From assembly GCA_023443285.1 (NCBI GenBank), contig JAEZVB010000050.1, positions 19,883 through 83,882 on the forward strand: a stretch of DNA of 64,000 bases, written 5' to 3'. Of this stretch, positions 7,375 to 15,710 are shown piece after piece. The stretch is from Bacillota bacterium. Lineage in GTDB: Bacteria; Bacillota; Negativicutes; Sporomusales; Sporomusaceae. A program made the position numbers and the translations under genes. The notes beneath the pieces were generated by a model. The model did not search any database, was not told where the DNA came from, and saw only the letters and a program-made list of their open reading frames with translations. Numbering within the stretch: the stretch's first letter is position 1; every line of letters starts with the position of its first letter.

Positions 7375-8844
7375 TTACCTTTGACTATATAGGCAACTTC
7401 GGTTTCTCGTAGAGCCTTTTGCAGCATACAGTGCAGTATCAGCCGCAGCAATAAGCTCATATTCTGAGTTAGCATTATCAGGATATCCCGCGATACCAAT
7501 GCTGACTGTTAATGCTCCGTTAGGCTGAGCATTAACATTTTGAAAAGGATATTCAGCAATAGCCTGCCTTATTTGCTCGGCAATTATGTAGGCCTGTAAA
7601 ATGAGTGTTCCCGGCAGCAGCACAATAAATTCTTCGCCACCATACCGGAATACACAGTCTGCTTCACGGCAATATTGACGAATAAGACTGGCAACAACCC
7701 GTAGTGCATCGTCACCATATAAGTGACCATTAATATCGTTATACTGTTTAAAATAATCAATATCAATCAATAGCAATGTTAGTGGCCGCTTATAGCGAAC
7801 AGCCCGCTTGAACTCCTGTTTGAATATATTTTGAAAGTGACGATAATTATATAAGTTTGTCAATCCATCGGTAGCTGCTTCTTTGTAAGCCTGAGTTACA
7901 TGGCTGGCATGCGATATCGTCATAGCAACTTGACTGGCTAAGGAACGCAATAAATCTAAATCATAAGGTTTGAGTGCTTGTTCTTTAGAAGATTCAACAT
8001 CAAGAACGCCAATTACTTTATCATTAACAATAAGTGGTATAGCTACTTCACTAAAAGCATTTCTAGTGCCGGGAATATAGCGTGGTTCAAGTTCTATGTC
8101 TGGAACATGGATCAATTCTCTGTGTAATGCCGCACGACCGGCTATGCCTTCTCCTAAGGGAATACGCATATCCTCCTGATAGCCGCGCTGAGCTTTACAA
8201 GTTAAGCTATTAGTAACAGAGTCAAGTAAAAATATGGCAGCATTAACAAATCCTAGCTCTTGAGTGATGCCATCCAATATTTCCTCTAATACTTCTTTCT
8301 CATCAACGGTTTTTTGAACAATAGCAGTAATTTTGTATAATGCCGATAATTTTCTATGCGCATGATCCAAATCCATGAGTTGAAAATCAAGGTTGGCCAT
8401 GGCAGCACATAGCTCTTGGTTTAATATTTCATGTTGTTCAGTTATGCTGCAAAACTCTTCATTAACCAGCACATTCTCAGTAATGTTTTCAAAATAAACT
8501 ATAACACTTTGCTTTGGTGCGGGCGAAAAAACACAATGAAAATACTCCACTAAGTTTCGTTTAGAAATATGTTTAAATTGAGAAATTGTAGTATGTTGCT
8601 GCAAGAGTCGGCAAGTACTCAGTGTTCGGGAAATTAAGTCACTATTATCGCCGTCAAAAATTCTACGGCAAAGTGATATAAAGCTTTGACCTATAAACAG
8701 TGACAGTGAAGCTTGTGAACGGCCTGTTAGAAAAAAATCAGAAATAATACCCTCTGCATTTACGGTGGCAAGCACCGATGGCTTGGCATTAATAACAATA
8801 TTTAACATTTCCGTATGCATTCCTTGGCTGCTCACAATTATCAT
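7375..8844 (-). CDS. GAF-GGDEF diguanylate cyclase
   Basis: This 489-residue sensor-cyclase should make cyclic di-GMP from two GTP. The N-terminal 110 residues look PAS-like (VLATVNAEGIISDFFLTGRS). A short coiled linker leads to a GAF domain at about 185-310, and the GGDEF domain fills about 325-489. The catalytic signature is GGEEF at 402-406. An inhibitory I-site RxxD (Arg393-Asp396) lies five residues before it, so product feedback is expected. There is no membrane segment, so the signal is probably cytoplasmic. The start ATG 8844 has only a weak GTGAG in front and could be later. No partner EAL or PilZ protein occurs in the window. Confidence 0.9.
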   Translation of the reverse strand: MIIVSSQGMHTEMLNIVINAKPSVLATVNAEGIISDFFLTGRSQASLSLFIGQSFISLCRRIFDGDNSDLISRTLSTCRLLQQHTTISQFKHISKRNLVEYFHCVFSPAPKQSVIVYFENITENVLVNEEFCSITEQHEILNQELCAAMANLDFQLMDLDHAHRKLSALYKITAIVQKTVDEKEVLEEILDGITQELGFVNAAIFLLDSVTNSLTCKAQRGYQEDMRIPLGEGIAGRAALHRELIHVPDIELEPRYIPGTRNAFSEVAIPLIVNDKVIGVLDVESSKEQALKPYDLDLLRSLASQVAMTISHASHVTQAYKEAATDGLTNLYNYRHFQNIFKQEFKRAVRYKRPLTLLLIDIDYFKQYNDINGHLYGDDALRVVASLIRQYCREADCVFRYGGEEFIVLLPGTLILQAYIIAEQIRQAIAEYPFQNVNAQPNGALTVSIGIAGYPDNANSEYELIAAADTALYAAKGSTRNRSCLYSQR

Positions 8845-8957
8845 CTCACTATAGTTAATATTCCTAATTTATAGAGTATTAATAAATGTTCGCTATGTTT
8901 GGTAAAAACTCCTTTTCGCCAATGGAATCTATTGCTATAATGTCATCGGTGAAAAGA

Positions 8958-9005
8958 CAAAAACCACCCCCCATACCGTATTTAGCTAACACGACATGGG
9001 GGGTG
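8958..9005 (-). terminator. intrinsic terminator after pduL
   Basis: On the minus strand CACCCCCCAT and ATGGGGGGTG form a 10-base stem around a loop of about 21 bases, followed by GGTTTTTGTC. It closes the aminotransferase-ASCH-pduL stretch or pduL alone. Confidence 0.8.
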
Positions 9006-9018
9006 ATTCCAAAATTTC

Positions 9019-9591
9019 TTATTTTACAATTTGTATAGTATCGCCGGTGCTTACTTTAGCAGCGTTACCTTCATCAGTATCAAGATGGCACTCAAGCTGA
9101 AAACTGTCGCTAACTCTGGCTAAAACCTTATCAAAGATAAGGCCGCGTTCGCCGCCAAAAGCAACTTTTACGACATCTTTATCTTTTAAACCTAATTCAG
9201 CGGCATCAGCAGTGGTCATGTGAATATGACGGCAGGCTGCAACAACACCTTCTTCTAATTTTACCTCGCCTTTAGGCCCAACTACAGTAAGTCCAGGTGA
9301 ACCTTTTAAATCACCGGAATCACGAACAGGAGGTTTAATGCCAAGTTTCAAGGCATCAGTGAGAGAAATTTCAACTTGAGTTTGTTTACGCTCCGGTCCA
9401 AGAATACGTACTTTTTTGAAAGAACCTTTTTCAGTAACCAAGTCGACCTGTTCTTCGCAAGCAAATTGTCCAGGTTGGGAAAGGTCTTTTTTTACAGTAA
9501 GCTGATATCCTTTACCAAAGAGGATATCCAAGTGCTCACGTGATACATGCACGTGACGGGCTGAAATGCCAACGGGTATTGCTTTAGACAT
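9019..9591 (-). CDS. pduL: PduL-type phosphotransacylase
   Basis: This 190-residue protein consists of two PF06130 beta-barrel halves, each with the metal-binding His cluster: SARHVHVS near the N-terminus and AACRHIHM near residue 125. PduL interconverts acyl-CoA and acyl-phosphate (acetyl or propionyl) and is unrelated to Pta. It lacks the N-terminal encapsulation extension of microcompartment forms, starting almost directly with IPVGISARH, and no shell genes are present. A cytoplasmic role in acetyl phosphate/ATP metabolism is therefore likely. ATG 9591 is chosen because AGGAGTG lies 9 bases before it; the longer frame from GTG 9603 would overlap that site. Confidence 0.9.
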   Translation of the reverse strand: MSKAIPVGISARHVHVSREHLDILFGKGYQLTVKKDLSQPGQFACEEQVDLVTEKGSFKKVRILGPERKQTQVEISLTDALKLGIKPPVRDSGDLKGSPGLTVVGPKGEVKLEEGVVAACRHIHMTTADAAELGLKDKDVVKVAFGGERGLIFDKVLARVSDSFQLECHLDTDEGNAAKVSTGDTIQIVK

Positions 9592-9633
9592 GAAAAAATG
9601 CACTCCTTTTACTTATAATATATATTCTTCCTG

Positions 9634-9981
9634 CTATTCGATGATTTCCGAAAAATACACCACAGTAACAATATCACTGCAGGTTAACGCCTTATCATAA
9701 ACAGACTGCAAAAAGGCGAGTAAATCATCGACGCTGGTAAGATCCGGATTTTCACCTTGTAAATCATCCATTGTTAACTGAGAAATAGGCTTAACCAAAA
9801 CACGGTCAATCGCGGCTGTAAAGATTTTTTTCTTTTGGGAAAAGCGTTTGCCAACAGTTACCCAGACTACATCGCCTTCTTCGTATTTATTGGTCTTATC
9901 ACCAAGCCGTATCGTGCATATTTTACGGCGGCAAACCAATTGACTGTGATAATTAGACGAATAAAAATTCAATGCTTTCAT
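9634..9981 (-). CDS. ASCH-domain protein
   Basis: This 115-residue protein is built as a PUA-like ASCH barrel. The basic CRRKICTIRLG stretch near residues 18-28, the KYEEGDVVWVTVG strand pair and the closing VTVVYFSEI strand are typical. ASCH domains are proposed to bind RNA or modified nucleotides, and some cut or hydrolyse them. Nothing here fixes the function. It lies 42 bases upstream of pduL and 15 bases after the aminotransferase, so all three may share a transcript. AGGAGG precedes the ATG. Confidence 0.75.
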   Translation of the reverse strand: MKALNFYSSNYHSQLVCRRKICTIRLGDKTNKYEEGDVVWVTVGKRFSQKKKIFTAAIDRVLVKPISQLTMDDLQGENPDLTSVDDLLAFLQSVYDKALTCSDIVTVVYFSEIIE

Positions 9982-9996
9982 CCCAAAATCCTCCTA

Positions 9997-11163
9997 TTAG
10001 CTAAAAGTTAGCCATTTTTTTATTCGGCTTACGGCTTCGGTTAGTCGATTTTCAGGCTGAACCAGTGCAATGCGAACATACCCTTCCCCACATGTACCAA
10101 AGGCGCTGCCAGGTATAACAGCAACTCCTGTATTTTGCAATAATGAGACAGTAAAATCAAAGGATGATTGTCCAGTCGGTACAGGAGCCCAAACATACAT
10201 AGAAGCTTTAGGACGATCGACTTTCCATCCAAGTTCATTGAAACCGTCAACAATAATATCGCGGCGTTTTTGATAGGTAGCAGCTGTGCTACTAACACAA
10301 TCCTGCGGTCCATTTAGCGCAGCTATGGCCGCCTGTTGGATTGGATAAAAAATCCCGTAGTCAAAATTAGACTTAAGTCGGCCTAATAGCGAAATTACAT
10401 TAGCATTACCTACAACATAACCAATTCTACAGCCTGCCATATTATACGTCTTTGACAGAGAATTGAACTCTATACCAATATCTTTAGCACCAGGAATCGC
10501 TAAAAAGCTATCGGGTTGGTAGCCGTCAAATACTAAGTCGCTGTAAGCGAAGTCATAGCAAACCAGAATGTTATAACGCTTGGCAAAAGCAACTACTTCT
10601 TCCAAAAAGCTACGTGGTGCGGTTGCCGCCAAGGGATTATTGGGGTAATTCAAAATCATTATTTTGGCTCGTTTTAACACAGCTTCATCAATTGCCGTCA
10701 AGTCAGGCAAATAGTTATTAGCCGCAGTAAGCGGCATACGATACAGTTCGGCACTGGCCACCTGCGGCCCGGCGCTAAAAATAGGATAGCCTGGGTCAGG
10801 TACAAGCACAATATCACCAGGATTAACAAGGCACAAGGCAATATGAGCCAAGCCCTCCTGCGAGCCAATCAGTGAATGAATTTCAGTTTCAGGATCTAAC
10901 TCAACGCCAAATTTTCTGTACCATTTGGCAATAGCAGTTAATAGTTCTGGTACTCCTTTGGATAAGGTATAACCGTAATTGAAACAGCAATCAACGGAAT
11001 TCTTTAATGCTTCAACAATATGCGGTGCCGGTGCCATATCAGGACTACCGATACTTAAGGTAATAACATCTTTGCCAGCGGCCACTTCGGCTTTGCGTAA
11101 ATCGTCTACCTGCGTAAAAATTGCCGAAGTAAGTGCTTGCATTCGGTTGGCTTGTTCAAACAT
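9997..11163 (-). CDS. class I/II PLP-dependent aminotransferase
   Basis: This 388-residue fold-type I aminotransferase resembles the LL-diaminopimelate/alanine aminotransferase group. PLP contacts are Asn in NYPNNPLAATA, the Asp-Tyr pair in CYDFAYSDLVFDG, Lys238 in FNSLSKTYNMAGCRIG (Schiff base), and the Arg/Gly segment after it. ATG 11163 follows GGAGGG at 6 bases; a longer frame begins at 11199 without such a site. It sits at the downstream end of the MTA/SAH salvage cluster, so a transaminase role in methionine salvage (KMTB to methionine) is possible. DapL-like activity is the alternative, since dapF is in this window and these families are easily confused. Confidence 0.8.
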   Translation of the reverse strand: MFEQANRMQALTSAIFTQVDDLRKAEVAAGKDVITLSIGSPDMAPAPHIVEALKNSVDCCFNYGYTLSKGVPELLTAIAKWYRKFGVELDPETEIHSLIGSQEGLAHIALCLVNPGDIVLVPDPGYPIFSAGPQVASAELYRMPLTAANNYLPDLTAIDEAVLKRAKIMILNYPNNPLAATAPRSFLEEVVAFAKRYNILVCYDFAYSDLVFDGYQPDSFLAIPGAKDIGIEFNSLSKTYNMAGCRIGYVVGNANVISLLGRLKSNFDYGIFYPIQQAAIAALNGPQDCVSSTAATYQKRRDIIVDGFNELGWKVDRPKASMYVWAPVPTGQSSFDFTVSLLQNTGVAVIPGSAFGTCGEGYVRIALVQPENRLTEAVSRIKKWLTFS

Positions 11164-11265
11164 GGTTGCCCTCCATTTGCTACAAATAAAACTAAACACT
11201 GTAATTTATTTTATTAATTCAAGATTAGTAGGACAAATCCTGTTGGGTATCAGAAAAAAACTAAT

Positions 11266-12546
11266 TTATTTAGGCTGGATTAAACGCATACCGCGACGGT
11301 TAACCTCTGATAATAGGCGTTCCTCATCAATTGTAGTAAGCTGGTAATTAGCAAGCAGAATTTTACCGTCAACAATCACGGTATGAACATCTCGCCCGCT
11401 AGCAGCATAAGTCAATAACGACAAACGATCATGGCGCGGATACCAATATGGCTGCTGCATATCAAAGATAGTTATGTCTGCTTTATAGTTACTCTGAATT
11501 TTACCTGTTATTTTGCCTAACCCCAAAGCCTCGGCTCCATCGACGGTTGCCATGTCAACTGCCGCTTTGGCAGGAATCGCCAGAGGGTCTAACCGATGAA
11601 CTTTGTGCAGCATGGCTGCCAGGCGCACTTCTTCAAGCATATCCAGGTTATTATTGCTGGCTGCCCCATCTGTTCCTAAGCCGACACAAATTCCGGCTTG
11701 CAACATATCGGGAACAGGCGCCACTCCACTGGCTAATTTCATGTTGCTGCCAGGGTTATGTGCCACCCGTACCTGTTTATCTTTCATAATAGCAATATCA
11801 TCAGGCGATACATGAACACAGTGAGCAGCTAATACTCCACGGTCAAGTACGCCTAGTTCCTGCATTAAGGCAATCGGTGATTTGCCGTACTCTCTTTGGC
11901 AGTCAGCCACTTCACCAGCGGTTTCGGATAAGTGGATATGGATTTGTGACCCCAGCTTGTCAGCCAATGCCGTTACTTTTTTAAGGTATTCCGGCGGGCA
12001 GGTGTACGGCGCATGCGGCCCCAGCATAACGGTGATTCGACCGTCAGCTGCATTATGCCATTCCTTATAGAAGTTTTCACTTTCCACTAGTGCCTGGTTA
12101 GCGGTAGGAGCTACTCCGGCCATACCTCTTGCTAATACTGCACGGATACCACTTTCGGCTACTGCCCTAGCAACATCAGGCATAAAAAAGTACATGTCGG
12201 CAAAGCAGGTGGTACCTGACTTAAGCATTTCCGCAATGGCTAACTGCGTTCCCCAATAGACATCATCGGCAGTTAGGTTTTCTTCGGCTGGCCAAATCTT
12301 TGTTTGCAGCCAGTCCATAAGCATCATATCGTCAGCATAGCTTCTAAACAGTGTCATAGCTGCATGGGTATGAGTATTGACAAAGCCAGGGATAATTAAC
12401 TTATTTTTGCAGTCAATAACGCTGTCGGCTTGGTCGGTAACAGAGCCAATTTGCGTGATAACTGAACCTTCGATGGCAATATCCGCTTGGCGCACTTGTC
12501 CGTCAGCACAAAGGACGTCGCCGCCTTTCAACAATATATTGATCAT
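11266..12546 (-). CDS. mtaD: 5'-methylthioadenosine/S-adenosylhomocysteine deaminase
   Basis: This 426-residue amidohydrolase of the MtaD/DadD family removes the 6-amino group of MTA, SAH and 5'-deoxyadenosine to give the inosyl forms. Metal ligands are visible: NTHTHAAM (His59, His61), the third His near GPHAPYTCPP, HIHLSET, and GTDGAASNNNLD carrying the final Asp. The substrate-side segment DWLQTKIWPAE is typical of the family. The start ATG 12546 has GGGGAGG before it. It lies 29 bases downstream of the AhcY-like gene in the same direction. Together they could form an SAH to SIH to homocysteine route. Confidence 0.93.
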   Translation of the reverse strand: MINILLKGGDVLCADGQVRQADIAIEGSVITQIGSVTDQADSVIDCKNKLIIPGFVNTHTHAAMTLFRSYADDMMLMDWLQTKIWPAEENLTADDVYWGTQLAIAEMLKSGTTCFADMYFFMPDVARAVAESGIRAVLARGMAGVAPTANQALVESENFYKEWHNAADGRITVMLGPHAPYTCPPEYLKKVTALADKLGSQIHIHLSETAGEVADCQREYGKSPIALMQELGVLDRGVLAAHCVHVSPDDIAIMKDKQVRVAHNPGSNMKLASGVAPVPDMLQAGICVGLGTDGAASNNNLDMLEEVRLAAMLHKVHRLDPLAIPAKAAVDMATVDGAEALGLGKITGKIQSNYKADITIFDMQQPYWYPRHDRLSLLTYAASGRDVHTVIVDGKILLANYQLTTIDEERLLSEVNRRGMRLIQPK

Positions 12547-12575
12547 TGGTATGCCTCCCCTTTTAGTTTTCAGGA

Positions 12576-13817
12576 CTAGGCTTTATGCAAATAGTCTTCT
12601 TGTTCAGCGCTAAGCTGGTCAATCCTCAAGCCCATAGCTTTGAGCTTAAGCGCAGCAACACGATTATCCATGTCAGTTGTCACAGTATATACTTCATTCT
12701 TCAGATTTGCGTGGTTTTCGGCAATGTGAAGAACGGCAAGTGTTTGCATAGCAAAGGATAAATCCATAATTTCTGTGGGGTGACCATCGCCAGCAGCAAG
12801 ATTGACTAGCCGGCCTTCCGCCAGCAGATATAATTTCCGTCCATCTGCCATAACAAATTCTTCAATGTTTTTGCGAACGGTTTTGCAGCTTGTGGCTAAA
12901 GCAGTTAAATGCTCTTTGTTAATTTCAACATCAAAGTGACCGGCATTAGACATAATTGCGCCTGGTTTCATAACTTCCATATGTTCGCGGCGAATAACAT
13001 CCTTGCAACCTGTTAAGGTAACGAAGATATCACCCCGTGCTGCCGCTTCCTGCATCGGTAATACGCTAAAACCGTCAAATACGGCTTCAATGGCTTTGAT
13101 CGGATTGATTTCGGTAATAATAACGTTGGCTCCTAAACCCTTGGCCCGCATTGCCACCCCTTTACCACACCAACCATAGCCGGCGACAACCACCGTCTTG
13201 CCTGTTACTGTAAGGTTAGTAGTTCTCATAATACCATCCCAGGTAGACTGACCGGTACCATAGCGGTTGTCAAACAAGTACTTACAATAGGCGTCGTTTA
13301 CCGCAATCATCGGGAATTTCAGCCGTCCGGCTTCTGCCAAAGCCCTTAGGCGCAGTACGCCGGTTGTTGTTTCCTCAGAGCCTCCCAGAATATTACCCAG
13401 CATATCGCTACGTTCGCCATGGAGCAGCGATACCAAATCGCCGCCATCATCGACAATGATGTCAGGTTTGGTATCTAGTGCCTTATGTAGAAACTCTTCA
13501 TATTCTTCAGCTGTCGTATTATACCAGGCAAACACTTTGACTCCTTGTGAAGCCAGGGCTGCTGCCACATCATCTTGGGTAGAAAGCGGGTTACTGCCGG
13601 TTACGGCCACATTAGCTCCGGCATTTCTAAGTACCAATGCCAGATAAGCGGTTTTGGCCTCCAAGTGCATGGTAATAACTAGATTTTTTCCGGCTAGTGG
13701 TTTTGTTTTTGACAATTCATCATTTAACACATTAAGAACAGGCATAAACTCTTTAACCCAGTTAATTTTATCCATGCCTTGCGGCGCTAAATTGATATCT
13801 CTAATCATTGATTCCAT
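12576..13817 (-). CDS. ahcY: adenosylhomocysteinase-family protein, probably S-inosylhomocysteine hydrolase
   Basis: This 413-residue NAD-dependent hydrolase splits SAH-type thioethers to homocysteine and a nucleoside. The Rossmann motif is VVVAGYGWCGKGVAMRAKG, and family blocks include GSNPLSTQDDVAAALA, EETTTGVLRL, DNRYGTGQS and SNAGHFDVEI. It belongs to the short archaeal/Thermotoga class: it lacks the 40-residue insert and the C-terminal KPDHYRY tail. At the base-recognition site it reads HLEAKTA (Lys55), where classical enzymes have HMT-x-E-TA, so Glu is replaced by Lys. This suits a 6-oxo purine. ATG 13817 is chosen for AAGGAG 8 bases before it. Confidence 0.9.
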   Translation of the reverse strand: MESMIRDINLAPQGMDKINWVKEFMPVLNVLNDELSKTKPLAGKNLVITMHLEAKTAYLALVLRNAGANVAVTGSNPLSTQDDVAAALASQGVKVFAWYNTTAEEYEEFLHKALDTKPDIIVDDGGDLVSLLHGERSDMLGNILGGSEETTTGVLRLRALAEAGRLKFPMIAVNDAYCKYLFDNRYGTGQSTWDGIMRTTNLTVTGKTVVVAGYGWCGKGVAMRAKGLGANVIITEINPIKAIEAVFDGFSVLPMQEAAARGDIFVTLTGCKDVIRREHMEVMKPGAIMSNAGHFDVEINKEHLTALATSCKTVRKNIEEFVMADGRKLYLLAEGRLVNLAAGDGHPTEIMDLSFAMQTLAVLHIAENHANLKNEVYTVTTDMDNRVAALKLKAMGLRIDQLSAEQEDYLHKA

Positions 13818-13834
13818 AATGAAATCTCCTTCCT

Positions 13835-14884
13835 TTACTTGCAATGTTTGTTTAATTGGCTGATAGCTTCTTTATAGGGAGCACGTAATATACCATATTC
13901 CGTAATAATAGCAGCTACCAGATTGTTTGGGGTTACATCAAAAGCGGGATTAAATACTTTTACTCCATTTGGCGCCACACAATTGCCGCCAAACGTAGTT
14001 ACTTCCGTTTCTGACCGTTCTTCTATTGGAATGTCATCACCTGAATTCATATTGAAATCAAACGTGGAGGATGGTGCTGCAACATAAAAGGGAATACCAT
14101 GCTCTTTCGCCAGCACAGCTACGCTGTAAGTACCAATTTTATTGGCGACATCCCCATTTAATGCAATCCGATCAGCTCCGACAATTACAGCCTGTACCAT
14201 GTTATTTTTCATAACCCACCCGGCCATATTGTCGGTAATTAAGGTCACAGGTATATTGTCTTGCATAAGTTCCCAGGCAGTAAGCCTGGCTCCCTGCAAC
14301 AGCGGTCGGGTTTCATCGGCAAAAACCTGAGTAATATTTCCCTGTGTCCAAGCTTTACGGATAACACCAAGAGCTGTGCCAACGGCAACGGTTGCCAATG
14401 CTCCGGCGTTGCAATGGGTTAATATTGCGGTCGGCGCGGTAAACAAGCTTGCGCCATGATCAGCCATTTGTTGATTAACTTTCTTGTCTTGCTCGCTAAT
14501 AGCAAGTGCTGCCTGTTCCAAAGCCAAGATAGCGGCTTTGGAACCGGCAGCCGGTGGCACTTGCTCAAGAACAGCCAGCATGCGGTCAATCGCCCAAAAC
14601 AAATTCACTGCTGTTGGCCTGGTTTGCCGCAGGCAATTAGCTGTTTCCACTAATTTTTCCTTTAATTCCGGCATCGATACATTATGTTCACTAAGTTCTT
14701 GTGCGCCCAGCACCATGGCAAACGCGGCTGCCGCACCAATCGCCGGAGCACCACGCACTTCCAGGCGTCTAATGGCTTCGGCTACCCGCCGCCAGTCATG
14801 ACACTCAATATATTCAACTTTATTCGGCAGTACAGTCTGATTTAATAAAGAAAGACTGTTATTTGACCAAGCAAGAGTATGCAT
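13835..14884 (-). CDS. mtnA: methylthioribose-1-phosphate isomerase
   Basis: This 349-residue member of the eIF2B-related sugar isomerases converts 5-methylthioribose-1-phosphate to the ribulose form. Diagnostic blocks are RRLEVRGAPAIGAAAAF, LTHCNAGALATVAVGTALG (catalytic Cys), DETRPLLQGARLTAWEL and VGADRIALNGDVANKIGTY (catalytic Asp). It lies between mtnP and ahcY with 17-base gaps on both sides, so translational coupling in one operon is likely. The later salvage enzymes MtnK, MtnB, MtnC and MtnD are absent from this cluster. The ribulose product may instead enter an aldolase (DHAP shunt) pathway encoded elsewhere. Confidence 0.93.
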   Translation of the reverse strand: MHTLAWSNNSLSLLNQTVLPNKVEYIECHDWRRVAEAIRRLEVRGAPAIGAAAAFAMVLGAQELSEHNVSMPELKEKLVETANCLRQTRPTAVNLFWAIDRMLAVLEQVPPAAGSKAAILALEQAALAISEQDKKVNQQMADHGASLFTAPTAILTHCNAGALATVAVGTALGVIRKAWTQGNITQVFADETRPLLQGARLTAWELMQDNIPVTLITDNMAGWVMKNNMVQAVIVGADRIALNGDVANKIGTYSVAVLAKEHGIPFYVAAPSSTFDFNMNSGDDIPIEERSETEVTTFGGNCVAPNGVKVFNPAFDVTPNNLVAAIITEYGILRAPYKEAISQLNKHCK

Positions 14885-14901
14885 GGGTAAAGTTATCCCC
14901 C

Positions 14902-15693
14902 TTACAGTTTAAAACCGCCATATTCGGCTAACGCATGTTTACAGGTACAGTCGGCTTGCGGATCCAGACCTTCAATCGTAGCTAAAATCAACTGTTTAAT
15001 TTTTTCGGTATTCGCCTGCATAGTATCCAGCACTTCATGGTGAGTCAGCGGCTGCGATGAAATGCCGGCCGCAAAGTTGGTAACCATGGAGACGGTAGCA
15101 TAGCACATTTCGGCTTCCCTGGCCAAAATGACTTCTGGTATATTGGTCATGCCAACAACATCTCCGCCCAATTTAGCAAACATCTTAATTTCAGCTGGTG
15201 TTTCAAAGCGAGGACCTTCCGTACAGACATAGGTGCCCTGCTGGTGGCAAGTAATAGCAAGCTTTTGGGCTGCTCCCAACAATACCTTACGAATTGACGG
15301 GCAATACGGTGTTGTTACGTCAAGATGAACGACACCCCTCTCTCCGCCTTCATAAAAGGTTGTTGTTCTATTCTTTATAAAGTCAAGAAATTGGTCGACT
15401 AGAACAAAATCACCAGGCTTCATGTCCGGGTTAAGTGAGCCTACTGCCGTTGTTGCAATAATATTTTGTACACCCATCTTTTTGATGGCCCAAATATTGG
15501 CTCGATAATTAATTAAATGCGGCGGAATCGAATGATTACTGCCATGCCGGGGAATAAAAGCAACCTCTTTGCCAGCATATTCGCCACTTTTAAAACTCAC
15601 AACACCGTAAGGAGTAGGAACCCATTGTTCACGAATATTGTTTAAAATTTTCGGATCATATACACCAGTTCCACCAATGATGGCAATTTTCAT
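14902..15693 (-). CDS. mtnP: 5'-methylthioadenosine phosphorylase
   Basis: This 263-residue trimeric purine nucleoside phosphorylase of the MTAP type cleaves methylthioadenosine with phosphate to adenine and methylthioribose-1-phosphate, the MtnA substrate. Visible are IIGGTGVYD at the N-terminus, the phosphate-binding RHGSNHSIPPHLINYRAN, TAVGSLNPDMKPGDFVLVDQ and the purine-site EGPRFETPAEI with GMTNIPEVILAREAEMCY. ATG 15693 is preferred to GTG 15702, because AGGGTG lies 6 bases before it. It overlaps nothing and leads directly into mtnA. The cluster can thus both phosphorylate and deaminate MTA. Confidence 0.93.
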   Translation of the reverse strand: MKIAIIGGTGVYDPKILNNIREQWVPTPYGVVSFKSGEYAGKEVAFIPRHGSNHSIPPHLINYRANIWAIKKMGVQNIIATTAVGSLNPDMKPGDFVLVDQFLDFIKNRTTTFYEGGERGVVHLDVTTPYCPSIRKVLLGAAQKLAITCHQQGTYVCTEGPRFETPAEIKMFAKLGGDVVGMTNIPEVILAREAEMCYATVSMVTNFAAGISSQPLTHHEVLDTMQANTEKIKQLILATIEGLDPQADCTCKHALAEYGGFKL

Positions 15694-15710
15694 AGTTATC
15701 ACCCTACCTA

